From positions 1-11,993 of the forward strand of contig CAMCTL010000109.1 in the NCBI GenBank assembly GCA_945878515.1: a DNA stretch of 11,993 nt. Reading direction: 5' to 3'. Numbering within the stretch: position 1 is the stretch's first letter; each line of letters begins with the position of its first letter. Under the pieces are notes generated by a model, which was given only the letters and a program-made list of their open reading frames with translations, had not been told where the DNA came from and ran no database searches. This DNA is from Flavobacterium psychrophilum. GTDB lineage: Bacteria > Bacteroidota > Bacteroidia > Flavobacteriales > Flavobacteriaceae. Positions 1 through 5,791 of the stretch are shown here, in pieces. Both the position numbers and the translations under genes were made by a program.

Positions 1-1545
1 GTAGATCAAGGCGGTGGAAAACGCAAAGGAAGTTTTGCGATTTACATCGAAACTTGGCACGCTGATATTTTCGAATTCTTGGATTTGAAAAAAAATACTG
101 GAAAAGAAGAAATGCGCGCTAGAGATTTATTTTTTGCGATGTGGACTTCGGATTTGTTTATGAAACGCGTGCAAGAAAATGGAACCTGGACGTTAATGTG
201 TCCTAACGAATGTCCCGGTTTGTATGACGTTCACGGCGAAGAGTTCGAGAAATTGTACACCGATTACGAAAAAGCGGGAAAAGGAAGAAAAACCATTAAA
301 GCACACGAGCTATGGGAGAAAATTCTAGAATCGCAAATAGAAACTGGAACGCCTTATATGTTGTACAAAGATGCAGCAAACCGAAAATCAAACCAGAAAA
401 ATTTGGGTACCATTCGTTCTTCGAATTTGTGCACCGAGATTATGGAATATACCTCAAGCGACGAAATTGCGGTTTGTAATTTGGCTTCACTTTCGTTGCC
501 AATGTTTGTTGAAAACAACAAATTCAATCACGAATTGCTGTTTACAGTGACCAAAAGAGTAACAAGAAACTTGAACAAAGTAATCGACAGAAATTATTAT
601 CCAGTAATTGAAGCCGAAAATTCCAATATGCGTCATCGTCCAATTGGTCTTGGTGTACAAGGTCTAGCTGATGCTTTTATAATGTTGCGCATGCCATTTA
701 CAAGTGATGAAGCTAAAAAATTAAATCAAGAAATTTTTGAAACCTTATACTTTGCAGCTGTAACGGCTTCGATGGAAATGGCAAAAGAAGAAGGACCTTA
801 TTCTACATTTAAAGGTTCGCCAATTTCGCAAGGAGAATTCCAACACAACCTTTGGGGAATGAAAGACGAGGAGCTTTCAGGTCGTTGGGATTGGGCTTCG
901 TTGAGAAAAGAAGTGATGGAACATGGAGTAAGAAACTCATTGTTGGTGGCGCCAATGCCAACAGCCTCTACTTCGCAAATTTTAGGAAACAATGAGGCGT
1001 TTGAACCTTATACTTCAAATATTTATACAAGACGCGTTTTGTCGGGAGAATTTATTGTAGTCAACAAACATTTATTAAATGATTTAGTAGAACGTGGACT
1101 TTGGAACGAAACCTTGAAACAGGAATTGATGCGCAACAATGGATCTGTTCAAGACTTAAACATTCCACAAGACTTGAAAGAATTGTATAAAACCGTTTGG
1201 GAAATGTCTATGAAAGATATTATTGATATGTCCCGTCACCGTGGCTATTTTGTAGATCAATCGCAATCATTGAATTTGTTTATGCAGAACGCCAATTTCT
1301 CAAAATTGACTTCTATGCACTTCTATGCTTGGCAATCTGGATTGAAAACAGGAATGTATTATTTGAGAACGAAAGCAGCGGTTGATGCCATAAAATTCAC
1401 TTTGAATAATGACAAAAAAGCAGAGCCACTTGCGGTTGTTGAAGTTGCAGCAAACAGTATCGAAATGACCGCTGATGAATACCGCACAATGCTTGAGAGA
1501 GCCAAAAATGCTGGCCCTGAAGATTGTGAAATGTGCGGAAGTTAA
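1..1545 (+). CDS. nrdA: Ribonucleoside-diphosphate reductase, alpha (large) subunit, 5'-truncated by window edge
   Basis: Large catalytic subunit of class Ia ribonucleotide reductase, which reduces ribonucleoside diphosphates to deoxyribonucleotides in the cytoplasm together with the radical-generating beta subunit NrdB. The frame is open from base 1, so the true start lies upstream; 514 residues are visible of a family that is usually about 800. Visible codons 142-146 read NLCTE, the Asn/Cys/Glu active-site triad with the thiyl-radical Cys at 144. A second redox Cys is at 159 in AVCNLASL. The radical-transfer Tyr pair is at 453-454 (GMYYLRT), and the C-terminal tail ends CEMCGS, the Cys pair that re-reduces the active site. 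Wording such as [10 protein letters not shown] and GTPYMLYKD resembles the eukaryotic R1 type more than E. coli NrdA, as is usual in Bacteroidota. nrdB is probably just upstream but is not visible. A TTG at 79 is an internal codon, not a start. Confidence 0.97.
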   Translation, partial: VDQGGGKRKGSFAIYIETWHADIFEFLDLKKNTGKEEMRARDLFFAMWTSDLFMKRVQENGTWTLMCPNECPGLYDVHGEEFEKLYTDYEKAGKGRKTIKAHELWEKILESQIETGTPYMLYKDAANRKSNQKNLGTIRSSNLCTEIMEYTSSDEIAVCNLASLSLPMFVENNKFNHELLFTVTKRVTRNLNKVIDRNYYPVIEAENSNMRHRPIGLGVQGLADAFIMLRMPFTSDEAKKLNQEIFETLYFAAVTASMEMAKEEGPYSTFKGSPISQGEFQHNLWGMKDEELSGRWDWASLRKEVMEHGVRNSLLVAPMPTASTSQILGNNEAFEPYTSNIYTRRVLSGEFIVVNKHLLNDLVERGLWNETLKQELMRNNGSVQDLNIPQDLKELYKTVWEMSMKDIIDMSRHRGYFVDQSQSLNLFMQNANFSKLTSMHFYAWQSGLKTGMYYLRTKAAVDAIKFTLNNDKKAEPLAVVEVAANSIEMTADEYRTMLERAKNAGPEDCEMCGS

Positions 1546-1562
1546 CTTAGAAAAAAATATCT

Positions 1563-1570
1563 TACATTTG
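1563..1570 (+). promoter_or_regulatory. Possible -7 element for the RDD gene pair
   Basis: TACATTTG matches the Bacteroidota -7 consensus TAnnTTTG exactly and lies 43 bp before the ATG of the first RDD gene. No TTG is found at the usual 17-23 bp upstream, and the predicted start would fall inside the nrdA terminator hairpin, so this is only a weak candidate. Confidence 0.25.
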
Positions 1571-1600
1571 AAACAGTTATCATTTTGGTAACTGTTTTTT
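1571..1600 (+). terminator. Rho-independent terminator of nrdA
   Basis: A perfect 9-bp inverted repeat, AAACAGTTA and TAACTGTTT, is separated by a 9-base loop whose ends can extend the stem by a T-G and a C-G pair. The right arm runs directly into T residues. It starts 25 bp after the nrdA stop codon and 43 bp before the next gene, the expected place for an intrinsic terminator separating nrdA from the RDD genes. Confidence 0.85.
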
Positions 1601-1613
1601 AATTTAACAAATT

Positions 1614-2123
1614 ATGGGAAATAGAGAATTTCAAGTGACAGATGACCTATTAGCATCAAAAGGACAAAGATTTTTAAACTATATAATTGACACCGTAATA
1701 ACATATTCTGTGATTTTTGGATTGTTTTTCATTAGCGCTCTAATAGCAGATTTTTTACAGGCCACTAGTTTTTTAGAATGGTTACGAAATATAAATAGTT
1801 TAGAAGAATATCTCATCTACTTCTTAATAATGATTCCATATTTTACTGTAATGGAGTCTATTTTTTCAAAATCAATCGGGAAATTCATCACAAGAACAAT
1901 GGTCGTTTTAGAGGATGGATCTAAACCCGATAGCGGCACCATCTTCAAAAGAACTCTTTGTAGAATTATCCCATTCGACAACCTCTCTTTTCTAGGAAAT
2001 CCTTCAAGAGGTTGGCACGATTCAATAACAGACACTTACGTGGTACAAAAAGATGATTTCGAAAAAAGTAAAGAATTATTTTACGCCTTAGACGAGATTG
2101 GAATAAACCAAGATGAGTCTTAA
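1614..2123 (+). CDS. RDD-family integral membrane protein (copy 1)
   Basis: A 169-residue inner-membrane protein of the RDD family, named for conserved Arg and Asp residues in its transmembrane segments; the biochemical role of most members is unknown. The family signature is visible: R19 and D26 in the first hydrophobic segment (about residues 20-48, RFLNYIIDTVI), a second hydrophobic segment at about 64-82, then SIGKFITRT (87-95), VVLEDGSKP (97-105), R113, RIIPF (117-121) and GWHD (133-136). The C-terminal 30 residues are charged. The ATG start has no strong ribosome binding site, as expected here. It lies 68 bp after nrdA, beyond the terminator, and 25 bp before a paralogue with the same layout, with which it is probably co-transcribed. 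Family assignment is firm; function is not known. Confidence 0.88.
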   Translation: MGNREFQVTDDLLASKGQRFLNYIIDTVITYSVIFGLFFISALIADFLQATSFLEWLRNINSLEEYLIYFLIMIPYFTVMESIFSKSIGKFITRTMVVLEDGSKPDSGTIFKRTLCRIIPFDNLSFLGNPSRGWHDSITDTYVVQKDDFEKSKELFYALDEIGINQDES

Positions 2124-2148
2124 AAATTAGTGTTGTTATTGCAAAAAG

Positions 2149-2643
2149 ATGGAAACGAAATTCACGATACCCAATTATATTCTAGCGCCAAAAACTACTC
2201 GCGCTTTAAACTTTGCGATAGATATAATCTTTATGAAAATTACGAGCGCAATCCTTTTTTTTATAGCAGCCTTTATAGCGTTTGACGGGTATAATTCTTT
2301 ATTAGATTATTTAAATTCATTTGATAAAGCCCAAAATTTTTTACTTTGGACACTAATCATTTTTTTGTATTATTCTACATTCGAAATACTGTTTGCCAGA
2401 ACTTTATCTAAATATTTCACAAAAACAATTGTCGTTTTGGCTGATGGCTCTAAACCTAAACCAATCGATATTTTAGGAAGGACTTTGATAAGAATAATTC
2501 CTTTTGAACACCTTACTTTTTTGAGAGGAAGAAAACCAGGTTGGCACGACGAACTCTCAAAAACTTTTGTAGTCAAAAAAGATAAATTAGAAAAAAGCTT
2601 AAGTGATTTTAAAGAAATTCAACAAATCGAAAGGCCTATTTAA
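2149..2643 (+). CDS. RDD-family integral membrane protein (copy 2)
   Basis: A 164-residue paralogue of the preceding gene. R18 and D25 open the first hydrophobic segment (about 19-46), a second spans about 63-82, and the same downstream blocks follow: VVLADGSKP (95-103), RIIPF (115-119), GWHD (131-134), then FVVKKDKLEKS. In the C-terminal half roughly half the residues match copy 1, while the membrane segments are more diverged, so the duplication is not recent. In place of SIGK in copy 1 this protein has TLSK, losing the usual glycine. It is separated from copy 1 by 25 bp with no terminator or promoter evident, so an operon is likely. It converges on the beta-barrel gene at 2707-3318 across 63 bp. 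Function unknown. Confidence 0.87.
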   Translation: METKFTIPNYILAPKTTRALNFAIDIIFMKITSAILFFIAAFIAFDGYNSLLDYLNSFDKAQNFLLWTLIIFLYYSTFEILFARTLSKYFTKTIVVLADGSKPKPIDILGRTLIRIIPFEHLTFLRGRKPGWHDELSKTFVVKKDKLEKSLSDFKEIQQIERPI

Positions 2644-2706
2644 AATGAACTAATTTTTCTTAAATTTGATAAATAACTTACATTTAACGAGGCTTTTTTT
2701 TGAAAA

Positions 2707-3318
2707 TTATTGCTTGTAAACAATTCCAAAGGAAATAGAACTAGAACCAAATTGAGACTCAAAATCTTTAATAATTCCATAAGGAGTATATTTATACTGC
2801 AGTTTTACGCCAACATTTTTGAACATATATCTTATTTCAGGCGCCAATAAAAAAGTTGTGTTTTTAAAAGGATCTGATTCTGCTTTCTCTTCTTCTTTTT
2901 TAGTTTCGTCCCTTGGAAAATCATAAACAAGATAATCAAACCCTAAAGTCAGGCCTAATTCGAGATAGCTTTTTTGATTGCTTGAAATTGCAAATCTTTT
3001 TAAAGCTCTAACCCCAATATCGAATCCAAACTTATTAGAATCAATAGTGTAAATTGAATCTTTGAATTTATAATCAATTGGACGAGCATCTTTTAAAAAA
3101 AGTACATTAAATCCAACATTTGCCGCAACGCCATGGTCTTCTGCCAACTTAAACCAAAAGCCATAGGAATGTGCATAATCAAATTTGTTGGACAAGTTTC
3201 CTAGCGGAAGTATTATACTAGCCTCGGCATTTACCACTTCTAAATTTGGTTTGTAAGTATCATTTTTTTGTGCAATCAGTGCAATTGGTAGCAGAACTAG
3301 TAACAGTAACTTTTTCAT
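2707..3318 (-). CDS. Predicted outer-membrane beta-barrel protein, function unknown
   Basis: A 203-residue exported protein. Residues 1-16 (MKKLLLLVLLPIALIA) form a clear Sec signal peptide with likely cleavage before Q17. The mature part has the short alternating hydrophobic/polar strands and aromatic girdles of a small outer-membrane beta-barrel (for example VAANVGFNVLFL, KSYLELGLTLGFDYLVYDF, VGVKLQYKYTPYG) and ends with a strand-like SSSISFGIVYKQ. A very charged stretch around residues 136-150 (DETKKEEEKAESD) is probably an external or periplasmic loop. I cannot assign a named family. It is the second gene of a minus-strand pair: its ATG is only 3 bp after the stop of the upstream NGL-repeat gene, so the two are almost certainly translated from one message and may act together at the cell surface. 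Confidence 0.8.
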   Translation of the reverse strand: MKKLLLLVLLPIALIAQKNDTYKPNLEVVNAEASIILPLGNLSNKFDYAHSYGFWFKLAEDHGVAANVGFNVLFLKDARPIDYKFKDSIYTIDSNKFGFDIGVRALKRFAISSNQKSYLELGLTLGFDYLVYDFPRDETKKEEEKAESDPFKNTTFLLAPEIRYMFKNVGVKLQYKYTPYGIIKDFESQFGSSSISFGIVYKQ

Positions 3319-3321
3319 ATT

Positions 3322-4050
3322 TTACCAGTTTAAAAGTGGAAAGGAGCGACTACTATTTTTATTCCATAGACCAAGCTGAAAACCTCTTGTATAAGACCTA
3401 TTAAAAACCCCAATTTGAAGTCCTTTGTTTATGTCAACCTGATTTACAAGTCCAGTTTGAAGCCCTTTCAATTCAAAAGTTTGATTGTAAACCCCAACTA
3501 TTGCACCATTCAAATTAGTATTGGCATTGACAATCCCAATTGACAATCCATTTATTTTATCTGAAATTGTTCCTAAAGGCGCAATTGAAAGACCATTAAA
3601 ATTTTTGAATTTATTAACTAAAGAAATGTTCAATCCATTCATATTAGTTGTAGTAAAAAATGCACCTGTACTCAAATTGAGTCCATTAATTTTTAAATTT
3701 GGTGTGTAATTCCAGTTTTTAATATCGAAATTATGAACTTGATTATTTTCATTTTTAATTCGATGCTCAATTATATCTAAAAAGTGCACAATCGCAATAA
3801 ATGAAATAAATGCACCAACAATGGGAGCAGGATTTGCCTCAATATTCAAGCCGTTTATAGTTTGATTTTCTATTCTTTTGTTTTCGACGTGTCCAACGCC
3901 AAAAACTAATCCGTTTACTTTATCGACTCTTTTTGAAATTGGTGATAAACTAAATATTTGAGAATGTGTTGGACTGTAAGGAATGGTGTCCTGACCGAAA
4001 CTATCAATTGAAATAGTAACTAAAAGCAATACTAAAAAAAGATTTTTCAT
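3322..4050 (-). CDS. LA_2272-type surface repeat protein (NGL-repeat protein)
   Basis: A 242-residue exported protein with a signal peptide (about residues 1-19, cleavage near SFG-Q20). From residue 46 it carries a ladder of short repeats of the form NGLxIGxxN: NGL at 46, 66, 122, 138, 152 and 167, then the variants NGA at 181, KGL at 195 and 209, and RGF at 222. From 122 on, the period is 13-16 residues. It ends FQLGLWNKNSSRSFPLLNW, a typical C-terminus of the LA_2272-like surface repeat family. A hydrophobic segment at about 76-92 interrupts the first and second sets of repeats and could be a membrane segment or a buried strand. The regular period suggests a stacked beta-strand fold (inference). 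It is the first gene of an operon with the beta-barrel gene downstream and is divergent from the regulator at 4158. Biological role unknown. Confidence 0.82.
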   Translation of the reverse strand: MKNLFLVLLLVTISIDSFGQDTIPYSPTHSQIFSLSPISKRVDKVNGLVFGVGHVENKRIENQTINGLNIEANPAPIVGAFISFIAIVHFLDIIEHRIKNENNQVHNFDIKNWNYTPNLKINGLNLSTGAFFTTTNMNGLNISLVNKFKNFNGLSIAPLGTISDKINGLSIGIVNANTNLNGAIVGVYNQTFELKGLQTGLVNQVDINKGLQIGVFNRSYTRGFQLGLWNKNSSRSFPLLNW

Positions 4051-4076
4051 GATGTTTATGTTTTAAATTAACACCG

Positions 4077-4084
4077 CAAACGTA
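4077..4084 (-). promoter_or_regulatory. Candidate -7 element for the surface-repeat / beta-barrel operon
   Basis: On the minus strand TACGTTTG matches TAnnTTTG exactly, 26 bp upstream of the ATG at 4050. It continues as TTTGCGG, so the bases after the -7 box resemble those in the divergent regulator promoter (TTTGCGAT). No good -33 TTG lies at the usual spacing, so an activator may be needed, or the match may be by chance. Confidence 0.4.
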
Positions 4085-4131
4085 TTGTCATTTTTGCATA
4101 TCTATTAGCGAAAATCAATTAAAAAAATTTA

Positions 4132-4139
4132 TATATTTG
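4132..4139 (+). promoter_or_regulatory. Candidate -7 element of the HTH regulator gene
   Basis: TATATTTG matches TAnnTTTG exactly and ends 18 bp before the ATG at 4158, giving a leader of roughly 10-15 bases. This argues that the in-frame TTG at 4137 is part of the promoter, not a start codon. There is no good -33 TTG at 17-23 bp. Confidence 0.5.
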
Positions 4140-4152
4140 CGATTATCGCAAA
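4136..4152. promoter_or_regulatory. Perfect 17-bp palindrome over the regulator's promoter (probable operator)
   Basis: TTTGCGATTATCGCAAA is a perfect inverted repeat with 8-bp arms around one central base. It overlaps the last four bases of the -7 element and the predicted transcription start of the regulator gene, with its right end 5 bp before the ATG. Size and symmetry fit a dimeric helix-turn-helix protein, so autorepression is the simplest reading (inference). Confidence 0.55.
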
Positions 4153-4157
4153 ACAAG

Positions 4158-5120
4158 ATGAATTACCAAGAAACATTATTAAAACAAATAAGAAAACAAA
4201 TTTCTGATAAGGAATCGGTTAACGATGCCATTGCAACGGTATTGCAAATTAGTTATGATGCTGCGCACAGAAGGGTTTCAGGTAAAAGTAAATTCTCAAT
4301 TGAGGAAACCGCGATTTTAGCAAATCATTACAACATCTCATTAGATGCGTTGTTTTTTCAAAATGAAAAAGTAATAATCGAAAAAACCATAGAAGTTTCT
4401 AGTTTGCAAGAAATGCAATTGTATTTTCAAAATTCAGCCACAAAGATTACTAGTTTGACTAAAGATCCAAATATCGTAATGTATTATTCAGCAAAGGATA
4501 TTCCGCTTTTCTATTTTATGGATGCAACAATTATGTCCAAATTTAAAGCTTATGTATGGTTAAATCTTTTGGGAGTAGAAACCTCTAAAGTCACTTTTGA
4601 GAACTTTGTAATCACCGCATCATTTCTAGATTCAATGACAAAACTAAAAACAGCTTACGAGAAAGTGGAAGTCAGAGAAACTTGGAATGACACCACCATT
4701 AATAGTAGTTTGCAACAAATATTGTATTTCTACGAAGCAGGATTGTTAGGTTTCGAATCGGCAAACGAATTATTTGATGATTTGGAACGTATCATTAACA
4801 AAATCAGAAAAAAATGTAATAATCCCAATTCAAAGTTTTCGATTTTCTATAATGAGGTGGTAATGCTCAACAACAATTTACTTTTTGAGTCCAAAGAAAA
4901 ACTTACACTTTTTGCCTCTTATACTTTATTGGGCTATTTTATTACCGAAAACGAAGCGGTTTGCCAAAATGTAAAAAGGTGGTTTAATCGTCAAATAGCC
5001 AATTCAAAACCACTGAACAACTCCGGAATTAAAGAGCAACAAGTGTTTTTTAATAAAGCCATTCGTAAAATTGAATTTTATAGAAATCAATTGAATAGCA
5101 AAGTAGATTTGATGTATTAA
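4158..5120 (+). CDS. Helix-turn-helix transcriptional regulator with a large uncharacterised C-terminal domain
   Basis: A 320-residue cytoplasmic protein. Residues about 17-63 (SDKESVNDAIATVLQISYDA, then RRVSGKSKFSIEETAILANHYNISLDALF) read as an XRE-like helix-turn-helix: a helix, a turn-plus-recognition helix around SYDAAHRRVSG, and a closing helix. Residues about 75 to 320 are predominantly helical, rich in aromatics, without a motif I recognise; this part could sense a ligand or mediate dimerisation. No signal peptide or membrane segment is visible. I chose ATG 4158 over the in-frame TTG at 4137 because the TTG forms the end of a -7 promoter element. It is divergent from the envelope operon at 4050-2707, and a perfect palindrome sits on its own promoter, which suggests autoregulation and perhaps control of the divergent operon. 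DNA-binding function is likely; the target and signal are unknown. Confidence 0.78.
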   Translation: MNYQETLLKQIRKQISDKESVNDAIATVLQISYDAAHRRVSGKSKFSIEETAILANHYNISLDALFFQNEKVIIEKTIEVSSLQEMQLYFQNSATKITSLTKDPNIVMYYSAKDIPLFYFMDATIMSKFKAYVWLNLLGVETSKVTFENFVITASFLDSMTKLKTAYEKVEVRETWNDTTINSSLQQILYFYEAGLLGFESANELFDDLERIINKIRKKCNNPNSKFSIFYNEVVMLNNNLLFESKEKLTLFASYTLLGYFITENEAVCQNVKRWFNRQIANSKPLNNSGIKEQQVFFNKAIRKIEFYRNQLNSKVDLMY

Positions 5121-5193
5121 AAATTTGATTGCAAGAGGTATCTAATTATTACAGCAAATCCTAAAATAAAATGTATTTTTGATTTTCATTATT

Positions 5194-5201
5194 TAAATTT
5201 G
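5194..5201 (+). promoter_or_regulatory. Candidate -7 element of the RelE/ParE-type TA operon
   Basis: TAAATTTG matches TAnnTTTG and ends 28 bp before the antitoxin ATG. An overlapping alternative, TATTTTTG, is at 5174-5181. Neither has a good -33 TTG at consensus spacing, and the region is very A/T rich. Confidence 0.35.
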
Positions 5202-5207
5202 TATAAT

Positions 5208-5231
5208 CGAACTCATAATAAACGAACTTAT
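5208..5231 (+). repeat. Short direct repeat between TA promoter and antitoxin start
   Basis: CGAACTCAT at 5208-5216 and CGAACTTAT at 5223-5231 differ at one position and are spaced 15 bp apart; the second copy runs into the ATG. Their place in the leader of a toxin-antitoxin operon is compatible with antitoxin binding sites, but two short copies could be chance. Confidence 0.3.
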
Positions 5232-5442
5232 GGAAATCAAGAATTTATCTAATTACAGCGATGCCGAAAAAATCGTTCTTGCTGAACAATTATGGGACAG
5301 TATTTCTAAGAAAGAATTAGAAATTTCCGATGATTTGAAAAGAGAGTTGGATATTCGATTGCAAAATTTTGAAGAAGGGAAGTCAGTATTATATACTTGG
5401 GATGAGGTAAAAACCCATTTGAAGTCTATTCGAAATGCATAA
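5230..5442 (+). CDS. Antitoxin of a type II TA pair (addiction module protein, Unstab_antitox-like)
   Basis: A 70-residue acidic protein matching the short addiction-module antitoxin family (Pfam Unstab_antitox type). Visible hallmarks are the N-terminal AEKIVLAEQLWDSI (residues 12-25), a central acidic helix ISDDLKRELDIRLQNFEEGK (32-51), and a C-terminal TWDEVKTHL (56-64), the conserved W-(E/D)-E-V segment. The family neutralises RelE/ParE-fold toxins by wrapping around them with the C-terminal part, and often binds the operon's own promoter. The reading frame overlaps the toxin gene by 8 bp, typical of translational coupling. It lies 109 bp downstream of the regulator gene and probably has its own promoter. 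Confidence 0.88.
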   Translation: MEIKNLSNYSDAEKIVLAEQLWDSISKKELEISDDLKRELDIRLQNFEEGKSVLYTWDEVKTHLKSIRNA

Positions 5443-5734
5443 GGTTCATTTTACCAAAGAAGCGTTGTTCGACATTGAAACTGTTGTTCTCTGGTATGAG
5501 GAACAAAGACTAGGTCTTTCGTATGATTTTGAACTTTGTTTAGAATCTGGTATTGAAGAAGTTATAAGAAATCCAGAGGCATTTCAAAAGAGATATAAAC
5601 AAGTTAAAATTAGATTTATTTCTCGCTTTCCTTATGGAATTCATTATGTACATGTTGAAAATCAAATAACCGTTATTGGCGTTTTTCATACTTCCCGCTC
5701 ACCAAAAAATTGGTCAAAAAGACTCAATTTATAA
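5435..5734 (+). CDS. Toxin of a type II TA pair, RelE/ParE family
   Basis: A 99-residue basic protein of the RelE/ParE fold. Members either cut mRNA on the ribosome (RelE-like) or poison DNA gyrase (ParE-like). Visible features are the N-terminal helix pair with DIETVVLWYEEQRLGLSYDF (13-32), IRNPEAFQKRY (44-54), the strand segment FISRFPYGIHYVHVE (61-75) and the terminal VIGVFHTSRSPKNWSKR (80-96), which contains the H85/R88 pattern common in this family. The HxSRxPxxW ending is most often annotated ParE-like, so gyrase poisoning is somewhat more likely than mRNA cleavage, but sequence alone does not settle this. Its ATG lies inside the antitoxin gene. The gene is full length with no frameshift, so the module looks intact. 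Confidence 0.9.
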   Translation: MHKVHFTKEALFDIETVVLWYEEQRLGLSYDFELCLESGIEEVIRNPEAFQKRYKQVKIRFISRFPYGIHYVHVENQITVIGVFHTSRSPKNWSKRLNL

Positions 5735-5754
5735 TCATTTTCCCGAAGTCACAC

Positions 5755-5789
5755 AAATCTGAAATCTAACATCTGAAATCTGCCATCTA
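5755..5789. repeat. Five-unit heptanucleotide repeat upstream of dgt
   Basis: Five consecutive 7-base units occur without a break: AAATCTG, AAATCTA, ACATCTG, AAATCTG, CCATCTA. ATCT is invariant at positions 3-6 of each unit and the other bases vary. The next seven bases (AAATGAA) continue the phase and contain the dgt start codon. The 7-bp period is not a multiple of three, and the array lies between the toxin stop and the dgt start, so it is non-coding. Confidence 0.75.
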
Positions 5790-5791
5790 AA

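Noticed and set aside
798..992. Minus-strand open frame inside nrdA, and similar antisense frames inside the RDD, dgt, dxs and tadA genes
   Set aside because: They lie wholly opposite strongly conserved genes and show no signal peptide, domain or composition supporting real proteins.
2661..2668. TAAATTTG on the plus strand as a promoter
   Set aside because: No plus-strand gene lies downstream; it is in the gap between two convergent genes and A/T-rich DNA gives such matches by chance.
2644..2706. T-run at about 2694-2701 as a shared terminator between the RDD and beta-barrel genes
   Set aside because: No convincing hairpin precedes the T-run on the plus strand, and none is seen on the minus strand.
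4137..4157. TTG start extending the HTH regulator by 7 residues
   Set aside because: The TTG is the end of the TATATTTG -7 element and lies within the palindrome; ATG 4158 gives a normal short leader.
5701..5714. ACCAA / TTGGT inverted repeat near the end of the RelE/ParE toxin gene as a terminator
   Set aside because: The arms are only 5 bp, the element lies inside the coding region, and no T tract follows.
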